61,126 nucleotides of DNA from Microcystis aeruginosa Ma_SC_T_19800800_S464 (GCA_007095785.1 SFBL01000103.1:1-61126), one strand, 5' to 3'; counted from the first letter of the stretch, positions 47,938 to 57,147 are shown. Translations and numbers: made by a program. The notes: generated by a model from the letters alone, not told the origin.

Positions 47938-48695
47938 GCGAAAAAATTCGGGGGTAGATCCTGCCAACGGCCTGATCCGATCGCGCTAATCGCTTCCGAG
48001 AGGTTGACTGCACCAGTATAAAGGGCGCGGCCAACGATTACTCCCGTTACTCCCAAAGGTTCCAAAGACAATAAACTCAGTAAGTCCGTGAGGGAACTAA
48101 TACCCCCAGAGGCGATCACGGGAATTTCGACGGATTCGGCTAATTCTCGCAAAGCGGCGAGATTAGGGCCAGAAAGGGTGCCATCTCGATGAATATCAGT
48201 GTAGATAATCCTGCTGGCTCCTCTTTTTGCCATATCTTGACCTAGTGCGATCGCATCTACTGCGGAAGTTTCTAACCAACCCCTGGTGGCAACTTTGCCA
48301 TCGCGAGCATCAATACCAACAATTATTTGCCCCGGAAAGCTTTGACAAAGTTCGCTGACTAATTCTGGCTTTTCTACGGCGACTGTCCCTAAAATCGCCT
48401 TTTCTACCCCGATTTTTAGGAGATTACTCACCGTTTCTAGATCTCGCAGTCCACCCCCCACCTGTACGGGAATGGCAATATCATTAAGAATTGTTTCAAT
48501 AGTTGACAAATTAACCGATTTACCCTCTTTGGCTCCATCCAAATCAACTAAATGTAATCTGGTTGCCCCCTGATTGACCCATTCTCGCGCCACTATTGCG
48601 GGATTATCGTTAAAAACCTGCGATTGTTGGTAATCTCCCTGATAAAGTCGCACACATTTGCCATCGAGAATATCAATAGCGGGGATAACTTCCAT
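47934..48695 (-). CDS. hisA: phosphoribosylformimino-AICAR-phosphate isomerase (HisA)
   Basis: Fourth step of histidine synthesis, an Amadori rearrangement. 253 residues of a TIM barrel beginning [20 protein letters not shown] with catalytic D8; [20 protein letters not shown] (second catalytic Asp) and IASGGI follow. HisF-like features are absent. The 3' end overlaps the convergent HlyD gene by four bases. Confidence 0.96.
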   Translation of the reverse strand: MEVIPAIDILDGKCVRLYQGDYQQSQVFNDNPAIVAREWVNQGATRLHLVDLDGAKEGKSVNLSTIETILNDIAIPVQVGGGLRDLETVSNLLKIGVEKAILGTVAVEKPELVSELCQSFPGQIIVGIDARDGKVATRGWLETSAVDAIALGQDMAKRGASRIIYTDIHRDGTLSGPNLAALRELAESVEIPVIASGGISSLTDLLSLLSLEPLGVTGVIVGRALYTGAVNLSEAISAIGSGRWQDLPPNFFA

Positions 48696-48754
48696 GTTTT
48701 TCTCAATATCTAACTAAGGAGCGTTTGTTATTATATAGTACCAGCCGTCAGCCT

Positions 48755-49062
48755 TGAATCAGTGATCAGTGATCAGTTATCAGTGATCAGTTTTGAGTCT
48801 GACAGGGGAACAAGACCTCTCAAAGCATTGTCCACAAAGGTTTTGAGGCTCCTCAGTTACAAACAGATACATCGCTAAATCTTGTTGGATAAGACTTTTA
48901 GACTTTTTTTCCCTCAAAAAGTGCCAGCCATTGCGGGGATCGGGGGGAAAATCCCTGGACTTTTTCCCTGAAAATTAGGTAGTTGACCACCTGAAAATCG
49001 ATAAAACCCCACACCCCACACCCCACACCCCACACCCTGCCCCCGGGAAAAGCTTTTTGCCG
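48755..49062. repeat. spacer with heptamers and CCCCACACC run
   Basis: CAGTGATCAGTTATCAGT-type sequence at about 48760-48795 and four CCCCACA units at about 49008-49036. The sequence between shows no supported gene. Confidence 0.7.
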
Positions 49063-49069
49063 CAAACCC

Positions 49070-49120
49070 TATGTATTAAGTGTGGATGATCAAATGGCAG
49101 TAACAGTGCTGTCTTTTCAC
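49070..49120. repeat. 51-base inverted repeat, left copy
   Basis: From TATGTATTAAGTGTGG to CTGTCTTTTCAC it matches the reverse complement of 50233-50283 at 42 of 51 positions by eye. Heptamer-like sequence (49116-49160) follows, reaching the pedR leader. Confidence 0.8.
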
Positions 49121-49217
49121 TGATTACTGTTTACTGATCACTGATTACTGATTATCGATTCCTAGGAGAAAAAATTCTTCTAGAATGATAAGTACATATA
49201 CGAGAGGAATTATACTC

Positions 49218-49499
49218 ATGTCTGCTGGGAAGTTTCAAACAGCCGCTTCATTATCTGATCGAGAGCTAGAAATACTCGATTTAGTGGCTAATGGTTTAAC
49301 TAATCAAGAAATCTCGGAAAAGCTAGAGATTAGTAAGCGTACCGTTGATAATCATATTAGTAATATCTTGACGAAAACAAAAACCGATAATCGGGTGGAG
49401 TTGGTGCGTTGGGCATTGCATTGGGGTAAAGTTTGTCTTGATGATATTAATTGTTGTATCCTTCCTTCCCCAGCGCTGACCGATGATCAGGTTTCCTAA
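49218..49499 (+). CDS. pedR: PedR-type LuxR-family redox regulator
   Basis: 93 residues, almost only a LuxR/NarL helix-turn-helix: LSDRELEILDLVANGLTNQE, ISEKLEISKRTVDNHISNI, and a C-terminal VELVRWALHWGKVCLDDINCC. It closely fits PedR of Synechocystis, a small regulator that senses photosynthetic electron transport through a reactive cysteine; a Cys sits at position 80 here. Start ATG 49218 follows AGAGGA; the longer frame from 49185 adds repeat-derived residues. The next gene overlaps its last 17 bases. Confidence 0.88.
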   Translation: MSAGKFQTAASLSDRELEILDLVANGLTNQEISEKLEISKRTVDNHISNILTKTKTDNRVELVRWALHWGKVCLDDINCCILPSPALTDDQVS

Positions 49500-50034
49500 A
49501 CTTCTTCGACTTTTGCTTGCGGTTAATATCATCAGTCTGGGGGGATGTAGTGATGCGGGTTTTGTCACCCCTCCCCAACAGCTTTTAGGAAATACTTTAA
49601 ATACCCCTTCCTCGGAAGATAATCCCCGTTTTAACTACGATGGTCGTTATCTGGTCTTTGCCTCCGATCGCAGGGGTCAACGAACGATTTATTTATTCGA
49701 TCGAGTGGCGAATCGTTTAGTTCCCCTACCGGGGTTAAATCAAGCAAAAACCTATCAAGATCAACCGGATATTAGTGCCGATGGTCGTTATATTGTTTAT
49801 GTGTCGGAACAGTCCGGTAAACCCGATATATATATTTATGATCGACAAACTCTGCAAGCAAAAAATCTCACCGAAAATATTTTAGGAGACGTGCGTCGTC
49901 CGACGATTAGTGGTAACGGTCGTTTTATTGCTTTTGAAAGTAATCGTTTCGGTCAATGGAATCTGGAAATATTCGATCGAGGTGGCGAAATTTCTCCTTC
50001 TTTACCCCCGATTAATTCTTCCCCGTCCCGGTAA
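49483..50034 (+). CDS. lipoprotein with TolB-like PD40 propeller repeats
   Basis: 183 residues. A signal with lipobox ISLGGC (Cys about 22) marks it as an envelope lipoprotein. Three PD40/WD40-like blades follow: PRFNYDGRYLVFASDRRG, PDISADGRYIVYVSEQSG and PTISGNGRFIAFESNRFG. That is fewer blades than a closed propeller, so it may pair with itself or another protein. It starts within pedR (17-base overlap), so the two are translationally coupled. The function is not known. Confidence 0.88.
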   Translation: MIRFPKLLRLLLAVNIISLGGCSDAGFVTPPQQLLGNTLNTPSSEDNPRFNYDGRYLVFASDRRGQRTIYLFDRVANRLVPLPGLNQAKTYQDQPDISADGRYIVYVSEQSGKPDIYIYDRQTLQAKNLTENILGDVRRPTISGNGRFIAFESNRFGQWNLEIFDRGGEISPSLPPINSSPSR

Positions 50035-50100
50035 TCAGTAATCAGTAAACAGTGATCAGTGATCAGCAATCAGTGATCAGTGAAAAAGCTCTCTTAGGTT
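50035..50100. repeat. heptamer-type repeats after the lipoprotein gene
   Basis: About eight CAGTGATCAGT/CAGTAATCAGT variants. The remaining spacer to 50398 holds the right copy of the 51-base repeat, a further heptamer group at 50300-50325, and no gene. Confidence 0.75.
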
Positions 50101-50232
50101 TGGTGGGTAAAATGTATTCTAAGATACAGTCCTGCTGGCGAGCGAGTGGAAGGAACCCGACCGACACAGAGGACACAAAGATTGATCGCTTCTATAGTAA
50201 GTTAAACTGATCACACAAAGAATGAGAGAGCC

Positions 50233-50283
50233 GTGAAAAGATGGCACTAACAGTGCCATTTGATGATGCACACTCAATACATA
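50233..50283. repeat. 51-base inverted repeat, right copy
   Basis: Inverted relative to 49070-49120, and itself containing the hairpin ATGGCACT-AAC-AGTGCCAT (50241-50259). The pair brackets pedR and the PD40 lipoprotein gene. Confidence 0.8.
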
Positions 50284-50398
50284 CTGCTCACTTAATACTC
50301 AAAACTGATAACTGATCACTGAAGCTTTCTTTTGCATGAGTGCCTTTTTACTTGCTATAAAGTAGGTTTATTGAAGAAGTGGAGGGAATCATCATCCT

Positions 50399-52252
50399 AT
50401 GACGATAATGACAAAATCATTTAGACAAAGACTGGCAGAGATTTTCGGGTTTGACCTGCGATCGCTGGCTTTATTTCGCATTGCCTTGGCGTTAGTGGTT
50501 TTAGTAGATTTATCGGTTCGTTTTAGCCAAGTAACTGCCCATTACAGTGAACTAGGGGTTTTACCCCTAGAAAGCTTATCGAAAGTCTCTGCTAGTCCTT
50601 TTTACTGGTCGATTTTTGCTCTGGGTGACTCGGTGCTGGTGCAGAGTATCCTGTTTATTGTCGCTATAGCGATCGCATTGTTGCTTTTAATTGGCTATCA
50701 TACCCGTTTAGCTACGATCGCCACTTGGGCACTAATCATCTCTTTACATCATCGCAACCCCCTGTTACTATTTGCCGCCGATGACGTAATCCGGGCAGTA
50801 TTATTCTGGGCGATGTTTTTACCCCTTGGTGCCTGTTATTCCGTGGAAAGTGCCTTAAACACCAATCCCAACCCCTTACCCAAGCGTGTGGTTTCAGCTG
50901 CCACGGTGGCTTTTATGATCCAGGTGTGTTACATCTATATGTGGTCAGTGGTCTTTAAACTCAAAAGTGAGACTTGGTGGCCCGACGGTACAGCCGTTTA
51001 TTACTCTCTTAGTTACGATCAATACGCTACCGCTTTGGGGAGTTTTTTACTGACTTTACCGCAGCAATTCCTCAAATTGCTAACAATTTCAGCCCTAGGC
51101 TTTGAATGGTTCGGTCCGCTATTCATGTTTGTTCCCTTTCGCAATAGTTTATTTAAAATAATCGCCGTAGTTTCCTTTATTTTCTTGCATACGGTTTTTG
51201 GACTGATTCTACATTTAGGGGTTTTCCCTTTCTTGAGTGTTACCCATTGGTTACCGATTATCCCTAGCTTAGTTTGGGATTGGGGACAAAAACGGATAAT
51301 AAACCCAGAAAGAGAAGGTTTAAGGATTAATTATGATCGAGATTGTGGATTTTGCAAAAAAGTTGTTCATCTTCTCCGCACTTTTCTCATTTTACCAGGC
51401 ACTCCCCTGTTAGTCGCTCAGGATAACCCCTCAATATACGAGGATATGGTGGCCCAAAATTCTTGGGTGGTGGAAGATTGGCAGGGAAAACGTCGGTTTA
51501 AATGGTCAGCATTGGTTTATATTGTCAGTCTTTCACCAATTTTCTGGTTTTTAGCGCCAATTTTGCGTTTACCGCCCCTCATGACCCTAGGAACGAGAAT
51601 TTATGAGTGGATTGCCTCCCATCGTCGTTTTATGGGCAATTTCACTAAACCTCTCAAGTTTCGTCCCCTGACGATTAAATCCTCTTTACCCTTAAATATT
51701 TTGGTAATTTTCTTCTTATTGTTGACCAGTATCTGGAATTTACGCAGTTTTGTCCGGCAATCGGTCGATAGGGGTGATTTAAATACACCTTTAGTTCAAT
51801 CCCTCGATCGCTTGCTCACCCGTCGTACTTTTAATACAATTGATATTCTGGCAAGAATAACTCGTTTAGACCAATATTGGACTATTTTCTCCCCTAGCCC
51901 CCCTCGCGATGATGCTTGGTTTGTGGCAGTCAGTCAATTAGCCGATGGTTCCACGGTAGATATATTTAGAGAAGGACAGCCAGTAATTTGGGATAAACCC
52001 ACGGAAAGCGATCGCAATCGCTTGTATAAAACCATGCAGTGGCGACAATATTTTATTAATCTTAATCGAGCTATCGGTCGGTCAGTTTATGGAGAGTTTG
52101 GTCAGTATCTCTGTCAAAACTGGAATCAGCAGCACGGCAGTGATCAACAGATTAAATCCCTGCAACTTTATATCATGCGGGAAAGGACTGTCCCCCCCGG
52201 AGAAAAACAGGGAATCGAAAAAGAGCTACTCTGGCAGCAAAACTGTCTTTAA
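50399..52252 (+). CDS. HTTM membrane protein fused to a DCC thiol-disulfide oxidoreductase-like domain
   Basis: 617 residues. The first 295 residues form an HTTM domain, related to the membrane part of vitamin K-dependent gamma-carboxylase, with about six to eight helices beginning after FGFDLRSLALFRIALALVV. Then comes a DCC/DUF393 module whose motif YDRDCGFCKKVVHLL places C316 and C319 in a CxxC. The C-terminal third has another helix (about 435-452) and a soluble end with WTIFSPSPPRDDAWFVAV. The combination suggests quinone- or thiol-linked redox chemistry at the membrane, but the substrate is unknown. Confidence 0.8.
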   Translation: MTIMTKSFRQRLAEIFGFDLRSLALFRIALALVVLVDLSVRFSQVTAHYSELGVLPLESLSKVSASPFYWSIFALGDSVLVQSILFIVAIAIALLLLIGYHTRLATIATWALIISLHHRNPLLLFAADDVIRAVLFWAMFLPLGACYSVESALNTNPNPLPKRVVSAATVAFMIQVCYIYMWSVVFKLKSETWWPDGTAVYYSLSYDQYATALGSFLLTLPQQFLKLLTISALGFEWFGPLFMFVPFRNSLFKIIAVVSFIFLHTVFGLILHLGVFPFLSVTHWLPIIPSLVWDWGQKRIINPEREGLRINYDRDCGFCKKVVHLLRTFLILPGTPLLVAQDNPSIYEDMVAQNSWVVEDWQGKRRFKWSALVYIVSLSPIFWFLAPILRLPPLMTLGTRIYEWIASHRRFMGNFTKPLKFRPLTIKSSLPLNILVIFFLLLTSIWNLRSFVRQSVDRGDLNTPLVQSLDRLLTRRTFNTIDILARITRLDQYWTIFSPSPPRDDAWFVAVSQLADGSTVDIFREGQPVIWDKPTESDRNRLYKTMQWRQYFINLNRAIGRSVYGEFGQYLCQNWNQQHGSDQQIKSLQLYIMRERTVPPGEKQGIEKELLWQQNCL

Positions 52253-52400
52253 TCAGTTATCAGTCATCAGTTATCAGTTATTAGTCAGATCAAAGTTATA
52301 TTGTTATCTTTATCAGAAAAATGACTAATTAATGTAACAAAAAATAACTAAAATTGGACAACTGATAGCTGATTACTGATTGCTTCTTTTTCCCCTTCAA
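52253..52400. repeat. heptamer-type repeats between convergent genes
   Basis: CAGTTATCAGTCATCAGTTA at about 52255 and CTGATAGCTGATTACTGATT near 52363. No terminator stem stands out. Confidence 0.7.
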
Positions 52401-52418
52401 ACTAACTACCGCTCAACT

Positions 52419-52760
52419 TTAAAAATCGTTAGAACCGCTCTGGAGAGTAGCGAGGGATTTTTCAAAATTCATTCTCTGTTCAGCATTGCGGAGAAAGTAA
52501 CCACTCATCATTGCCGAGGCCAATAACCGGCCTAGATGTTCGCGACTGGTACTGATAGTGACCCCGAAATGTTCAGAGGGAAGGTTGCCCAAGAGTCCGA
52601 TAATGTTGCGTTCCATCACTTGGAAAACCTCTTGGGATTCTGGTTTCGAGAGTTGGGCGATTGTTTCGGGACTTAAGGTCTGGACATACTGCCACAAACT
52701 CTCGGAAAATTCACTATCGGTACCGAATAAATTGTGAGGGCGATCGTTTTCTCTATACAC
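52419..52760 (-). CDS. DUF760 family protein
   Basis: 113 residues with the DUF760 pattern: SLWQYVQTLSPETIAQLSKP, EVFQVMERNIIGLLGNLPSE, HFGVTISTSREHLGRLLASA and MMSGYFLRNAEQR. The family is shared by cyanobacteria and chloroplasts and lacks an agreed function. It starts at GTG 52760, with AAGGAG placed seven bases before it. Soluble and helical; no partner gene is obvious, though guaB3 lies upstream on the same strand. Confidence 0.9.
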   Translation of the reverse strand: MYRENDRPHNLFGTDSEFSESLWQYVQTLSPETIAQLSKPESQEVFQVMERNIIGLLGNLPSEHFGVTISTSREHLGRLLASAMMSGYFLRNAEQRMNFEKSLATLQSGSNDF

Positions 52761-52950
52761 CTTTGATCTCCTTAACTCAATTTTTTTATAAACTATCCTT
52801 TTGGTTCTTCCAATTTAACAGTTTTTTGAGATAGTGGCAGTCGGTAGAACCGAACCTGAAGGCGATGGTCATCCCCAGCAGAAAACCTATCTCTGGCACA
52901 AATCAAAAACTTAACACTGATGATAACCGATCACTGTTCACTGATAACTT

Positions 52951-54114
52951 TTATTTACCCATACCTAAATGCTGGGCCTTTTGATAGACTTTCCCCTCCG
53001 TCAGCAGCGAGGGGGCAATCACCACTTCCACCTGTTGCATTTCCTTTAAGTTCTTAGCGCCTAAAGTCCCCATACTGGTTTTCAGCGCCCCTAGGAGGTT
53101 ATGAGTACCATCATCTAATTTTGCCGGTCCTACGAGGATTTCGGCAATAGTTCCCGTACTGCCCACACTAATCCTGGTTCCCCGGGGTAGAACCGGACTA
53201 GGTGTGGCCATACCCCAGTGAAAACCGCGGCCCGGTGCCTCCAAGGAGCGGGCAATGGGAGAACCAATCATCACCGCATCGGCGCCACAGGCGATACATT
53301 TGCAGATATCACCGCCGGTAATAATGCCGCCATCGGCAATAACGGGGACGTATTGACCGGTTTCTTGGAAAAAATCGTCCCTAGCGGCGGCACAATCGGC
53401 CACAGCAGTGGCCTGGGGAACTCCCACCCCTAAAACGCCGCGAGAAGTACAGGCAGCCCCGGGACCGATACCGACTAAAACCCCAGCTGCCCCGGTTTTC
53501 ATCAGGTTAAGGGCGACTTCGTAGGTGACGCAGTTACCCAAAACCACGGGAATGGGCATTTCTTGGCACAGTTGTACTAAATCGAGGGGGGTGATAGCTT
53601 CCGGGGATAAATGGGCAGTGGAAACAACGGTTGCTTGGACAAAGAGAATATCGGCCGCTGCTTGGGCAACAATAGCACCGTATTTGACGGCACCAGCAGG
53701 GGTGAGGCTAACTGCCGCAATACCGCCTTTTTCTTGAATTTCTTGGATACGAAGCTCGATTAGTTGCGGTTTAATCGGTTCTGCGTAGAGTTCCTGCATT
53801 AAACTGACGAATTCTGCTTTGCCGACCGCCGCAATGCGATCGAGAATCGGGTTAGGATCCTCGTAACGGGTTTGAATACCTTCGAGGTTTAGTACCCCTA
53901 GCGCCCCCAACTCGGAGAGAAGGACGGCCATTTTAGTATCCACCACCCCATCCATAGCGCTGGCGATAATCGGGATTTCCCGCTCGATATTGCCGAGAGA
54001 CCAACGGGTATCGGCTAAACTAGGATCGAGGGTTCGCACTCCGGGTACAAGTGCGATTTCATCGATACCGTAAGCTCTACGGGCTGTTTTGCCCCGACCA
54101 ATAATTGTATCCAC
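52951..54114 (-). CDS. guaB3: GuaB3-type IMP dehydrogenase family protein
   Basis: 387 residues, a TIM barrel of the IMPDH/GMPR family without the CBS pair found in standard GuaB. It begins [20 protein letters not shown]; the active-site loop is [20 protein letters not shown] with its Cys, followed by [20 protein letters not shown]. The GuaB3 group is typical of cyanobacteria and actinobacteria. It is expected to act on IMP or a related nucleotide, but biochemical assignment is less secure than for GuaB. It ends beside heptamer-type sequence (52920-52948). Confidence 0.9.
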   Translation of the reverse strand: MDTIIGRGKTARRAYGIDEIALVPGVRTLDPSLADTRWSLGNIEREIPIIASAMDGVVDTKMAVLLSELGALGVLNLEGIQTRYEDPNPILDRIAAVGKAEFVSLMQELYAEPIKPQLIELRIQEIQEKGGIAAVSLTPAGAVKYGAIVAQAAADILFVQATVVSTAHLSPEAITPLDLVQLCQEMPIPVVLGNCVTYEVALNLMKTGAAGVLVGIGPGAACTSRGVLGVGVPQATAVADCAAARDDFFQETGQYVPVIADGGIITGGDICKCIACGADAVMIGSPIARSLEAPGRGFHWGMATPSPVLPRGTRISVGSTGTIAEILVGPAKLDDGTHNLLGALKTSMGTLGAKNLKEMQQVEVVIAPSLLTEGKVYQKAQHLGMGK

Positions 54115-54196
54115 GTTTCTATACTATTTCAGACCTATTTAGCCTAGACTAGCAAATTTCGCACCATCTCGAAAAGCTTTTCGGTATTATTGCTGA

Positions 54197-54433
54197 CTAG
54201 GCCCTGGGAAAATAATCGCCGCAGTCGATCGCTTGTTCGGTGTTGGCGCTCCTGGGTTGTACACTACATTTGAGGCGATAATCGTTGGTAAAGTAGCGGC
54301 AGTGGGAGCAAGGGATGGAGTGCATCCGTCGGGCAACTTGCCAACTATCGCGCACGGCACTGGTTAAAGACCAGCAAACTAAAGCGATAATGGCAGCGGC
54401 GATTGAAAAACGTAAAATAATCCAGATTTCCAT
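54197..54433 (-). CDS. small membrane protein with Cys motif, unknown function
   Basis: 78 residues. One N-terminal membrane helix (about 4-24, ILRFSIAAAIIALVCWSL) is followed by a soluble part with CSHCRYF, then LKCSVQP and IDCGDYF, four or more cysteines that could bind a metal. ATG 54433 is preferred to TTG 54442. It lies downstream of the LRAT-domain gene and upstream of guaB3, same strand. No family recognised. Confidence 0.7.
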   Translation of the reverse strand: MEIWIILRFSIAAAIIALVCWSLTSAVRDSWQVARRMHSIPCSHCRYFTNDYRLKCSVQPRSANTEQAIDCGDYFPRA

Positions 54434-54523
54434 GGCGAGCAACTAAAATTACCTGATTTGAATAGGAATCAACCGAGGCAATTGGCAGAGGGTTAGATAC
54501 TAAACAGTTTACTGACATCCAGA

Positions 54524-55213
54524 CTAACCGTTCGCAATCACCAGACTTTTAAGCACATTTTCGGTCATGGCCGCTATTTGATCCAATTGTTCCTGATGGC
54601 GTTTTGCCTGTTTTTTGGCTTCTACCTTGCGTTTCAGGGCTTCCCGGGCTAAATCATCGCGATTTCTGCTTAAAGCTTCGATCGCTACTCGATTCCATGT
54701 TTCTGCTTCTTGAATGGCTTTTTTGTACTGGGGTTGAATTTCATCCCAACTCACCTTAAGATTGCTTAAAGCCCCTTTTAACAGGGTTTGGGCATTGTTG
54801 GGGTCGGCTCCGATGAGGGATTTTTTCAGAGGTTCGTAGAGTCCCACCGCTTGTAAATGGGTAATAATCGGGATAAATTCTTCTATCTGTTGACTTTTGC
54901 TAATACCAGTCTTACACCAAGTGGCAAAATGTTCGCAGTTGTTAAAAAGAAGATTATATTTCTGCTCCCCCAGACGACTTAGCGCCCTTTCTACCACCAC
55001 ATCGGGGATAAAGGAAAATCCCACCTCTACATGGCGCACCACATAGATTTTACCGCCCCTAGCAAAGGTTTCTAGGGAAGTTCGTTCGACAATCTCGCTC
55101 GGTTTTCGGTAATGAATGACGCTACCATCACCGCAATCGATGCCATGATGGGCATAAACACCCTGAAGATTGAGCAATTGCCGATAGGCGTATATTTGAT
55201 CCCCTCTAGCCAT
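54524..55213 (-). CDS. LRAT/NlpC-P60-type domain protein with PspA-like tail
   Basis: 229 residues. Residues 1-115 form an LRAT domain: YRQLLNLQGVYAHHGIDCGD with the catalytic His, and NLLFNNCEHFATWCKTG with the catalytic Cys in NCEHF. Such proteins transfer or hydrolyse acyl chains on lipids. The C-terminal half is helical, and NRDDLAREALKRKVEAKK resembles the signature of PspA/IM30 coiled coils. A membrane-surface lipid enzyme is a reasonable inference. No signal peptide. Confidence 0.85.
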   Translation of the reverse strand: MARGDQIYAYRQLLNLQGVYAHHGIDCGDGSVIHYRKPSEIVERTSLETFARGGKIYVVRHVEVGFSFIPDVVVERALSRLGEQKYNLLFNNCEHFATWCKTGISKSQQIEEFIPIITHLQAVGLYEPLKKSLIGADPNNAQTLLKGALSNLKVSWDEIQPQYKKAIQEAETWNRVAIEALSRNRDDLAREALKRKVEAKKQAKRHQEQLDQIAAMTENVLKSLVIANG

Positions 55214-55293
55214 ATTTTTTTAGTGATAAAGTAAACAAGGAGATTATCTATTGACCCAGTTTTTCTAGTTATTAATCTTATATTTTAGAGATT

Positions 55294-55527
55294 ATGGATG
55301 CTTTTAGTCCCTTTCCCCCTGACTGGACAGAGAATGCCGTTCACGCCTACAATTTTTGTTGTCCTTACTGTGGTGCCAAAGCTAAAGAAGCTCAGGCCGT
55401 TTGGATCAATCGCCGCGCTCCCGTTTTAGGAGAAGATTCCCGTCGTAAATGGCAGGAATTCTATCATTGTCAATGCGATCGAGTTTGGTGGGCCTGGAGT
55501 AGTGATCGACCTGCCGAAAATAAGTAA
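55294..55527 (+). CDS. small zinc-ribbon-like protein
   Basis: 77 residues beginning MDAFSPFPPDWTENAVHAYN. Cysteines are spaced as CCPYCGA and, 35 residues later, YHCQCDRVWW, fitting one zinc site. The adjoining Trp-rich end (VWWAWSSDRP) is unusual. It is divergent from the LRAT gene and followed closely by a phosphoribosyltransferase gene, so the two are probably co-transcribed. Function unknown. Confidence 0.75.
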   Translation: MDAFSPFPPDWTENAVHAYNFCCPYCGAKAKEAQAVWINRRAPVLGEDSRRKWQEFYHCQCDRVWWAWSSDRPAENK

Positions 55528-55549
55528 TTCTGAATCGGGAATGCAAAAT

Positions 55550-56044
55550 ATGGCCGATGTCTATGTTTCTTGGGATGAATACCATCGTCTGATCGAAAAA
55601 TTAGCAGTAAAAATCGATCGTTCTGGTTGGCAATTTGCTCAGATTGTCTGTTTAGCTAAGGGAGGATTGCGCGTCGGTGACATTCTCTGTCGTCTTTTTC
55701 GTCAACCCCTAGCCATTCTCTACGCTGCTTCCTACGGGGGGCAAAATCATCAAATTCGGGGAGAATTAACTATTTCCTCGAATTTAGCTATGATCGAACC
55801 CAAATTAAAGAGTCCCTTGTTATTAGTGGATGATTTAGTCGATTCGGGAATCACCCTCCAAAAAACCTCGATTTTGTTACAGGAAAAATACGGTATTACC
55901 AATATCAAAACTGCGGTGATTTGGTACAAAGCAGCATCAAGAATCAAACCTGACTATTATGTGGAATATTACCCCGATAATCCCTGGATTCACCAACCCT
56001 TCGAGCGTTACGAGTTAATTACACCCAAAGACCTCCTAGAATAA
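55550..56044 (+). CDS. phosphoribosyltransferase family protein
   Basis: 164 residues with a type I PRTase fold: DVYVSWDEYHRLIEKLAVKI, IVCLAKGGLRVGDIL, and the PRPP-binding loop SPLLLVDDLVDSGITL. It resembles xanthine/hypoxanthine PRTases and the hypoxanthine PRTase-like family. Which base it uses is unclear. The frame is open to 55502; ATG 55550 has GGGA at a suitable distance, ATG 55541 is an alternative. Starts 23 bases after the zinc-ribbon gene. Confidence 0.85.
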   Translation: MADVYVSWDEYHRLIEKLAVKIDRSGWQFAQIVCLAKGGLRVGDILCRLFRQPLAILYAASYGGQNHQIRGELTISSNLAMIEPKLKSPLLLVDDLVDSGITLQKTSILLQEKYGITNIKTAVIWYKAASRIKPDYYVEYYPDNPWIHQPFERYELITPKDLLE

Positions 56045-56125
56045 ATTCAGTTTAGCATCAGCTTAGAGAGTTTCCCCTTAAAAATCTCGCCAAAGAAGAT
56101 TGATATCTGAAATCGGCAACGCCAT

Positions 56126-57139
56126 CTATTCTCCGTAGGATTCAGCAGTAATTTTGCCCCGAAAAACGATGTAGTTATAAACTGTATAGGCTAGTAAAAT
56201 TGGGATTAAAAAACCCACAAAAGTCAGCATAAACACCAAAGAACTGGGAGCGGCCGCCGCTTGATAAATTGTCACGGACGGGGGAATAATATCGGGAAAA
56301 ATCAACAATCCCAAACCGATAAAAGAGAGCATAAACAGCAATACTGTCCAGACCATCGGGGTGTTTTCTTCCTTTAGTTGCAAACTCCGCAGTAATAAAC
56401 CCAGTGAGACCACAGCTAAAATCGGGATGAGGATAAAGATGTAAATTAGTCGAGGGTCAAATAAACGCTGACGAATATGCTCGGAAAGCAGCGGCGTACT
56501 GATAGTGATAAAGATAGCACCGATAAAAGTGGTAATAGCGGCAATTTTTGCCGTTTTATAGTGAACTTCCTGTAAATTACCCGTAGTTTTCAGAATTAGG
56601 TAAGTGGAACCCACTAAAACATAAGCTTGGATTAAAGTTAGAGACACTAGAATCGATCGCCATGTTAACCAATCAAAGGGACCCCCGGCAAAATGACCCA
56701 ATTCATCCACTTTAATGCCCTCAAAAACCGCACCGAGGGCGAATCCTTGCCCCAAAGCGGCCAAAAAACTGCCGAGTCCGAAGGCATAATTCCAGAACAA
56801 CTTGCGACGAGAATGTTCACGAAACTCGAAGGAAACAGCCCGAAATAACAGCCCCACCACCATAATCACAGCAGGCAGGTATAAAGCGTTTAAAATTGTC
56901 CCGTAAGCTAGGGGAAACGCCCCAAATAGGGAACCCCCCATCAAGACAATCCAAGTTTCGTTAGCATCCCAAACATTGCCCAAACTGGTCATTAAAATAC
57001 TGCGACGCTTCTCGGAGGAGGAAGTCAGGGAAAGAATTCCCACTCCCAAGTCAAAACCATCGAGGAGGACGTAGAGAAACAGGAATAAACCCAGAATAAA
57101 AAACCAAATTTGCGGCAGAAAATACTGTAAAGGTTCCAT
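56126..57139 (-). CDS. cydB: cytochrome bd-type quinol oxidase subunit II
   Basis: 337 residues, integral membrane, about eight helices. It starts MEPLQYFLPQIWFFILG and carries LLDGFDLGVGIL, ETWIVLMGGSLFGAFPLAYG and HSRRKLFWNYAFG, as in CydB/CioB. Partner of CydA; the complex reduces oxygen using quinol at the membrane. Starts eight bases after cydA. Confidence 0.95.
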   Translation of the reverse strand: MEPLQYFLPQIWFFILGLFLFLYVLLDGFDLGVGILSLTSSSEKRRSILMTSLGNVWDANETWIVLMGGSLFGAFPLAYGTILNALYLPAVIMVVGLLFRAVSFEFREHSRRKLFWNYAFGLGSFLAALGQGFALGAVFEGIKVDELGHFAGGPFDWLTWRSILVSLTLIQAYVLVGSTYLILKTTGNLQEVHYKTAKIAAITTFIGAIFITISTPLLSEHIRQRLFDPRLIYIFILIPILAVVSLGLLLRSLQLKEENTPMVWTVLLFMLSFIGLGLLIFPDIIPPSVTIYQAAAAPSSLVFMLTFVGFLIPILLAYTVYNYIVFRGKITAESYGE

Positions 57140-57147
57140 AGTTCCTC

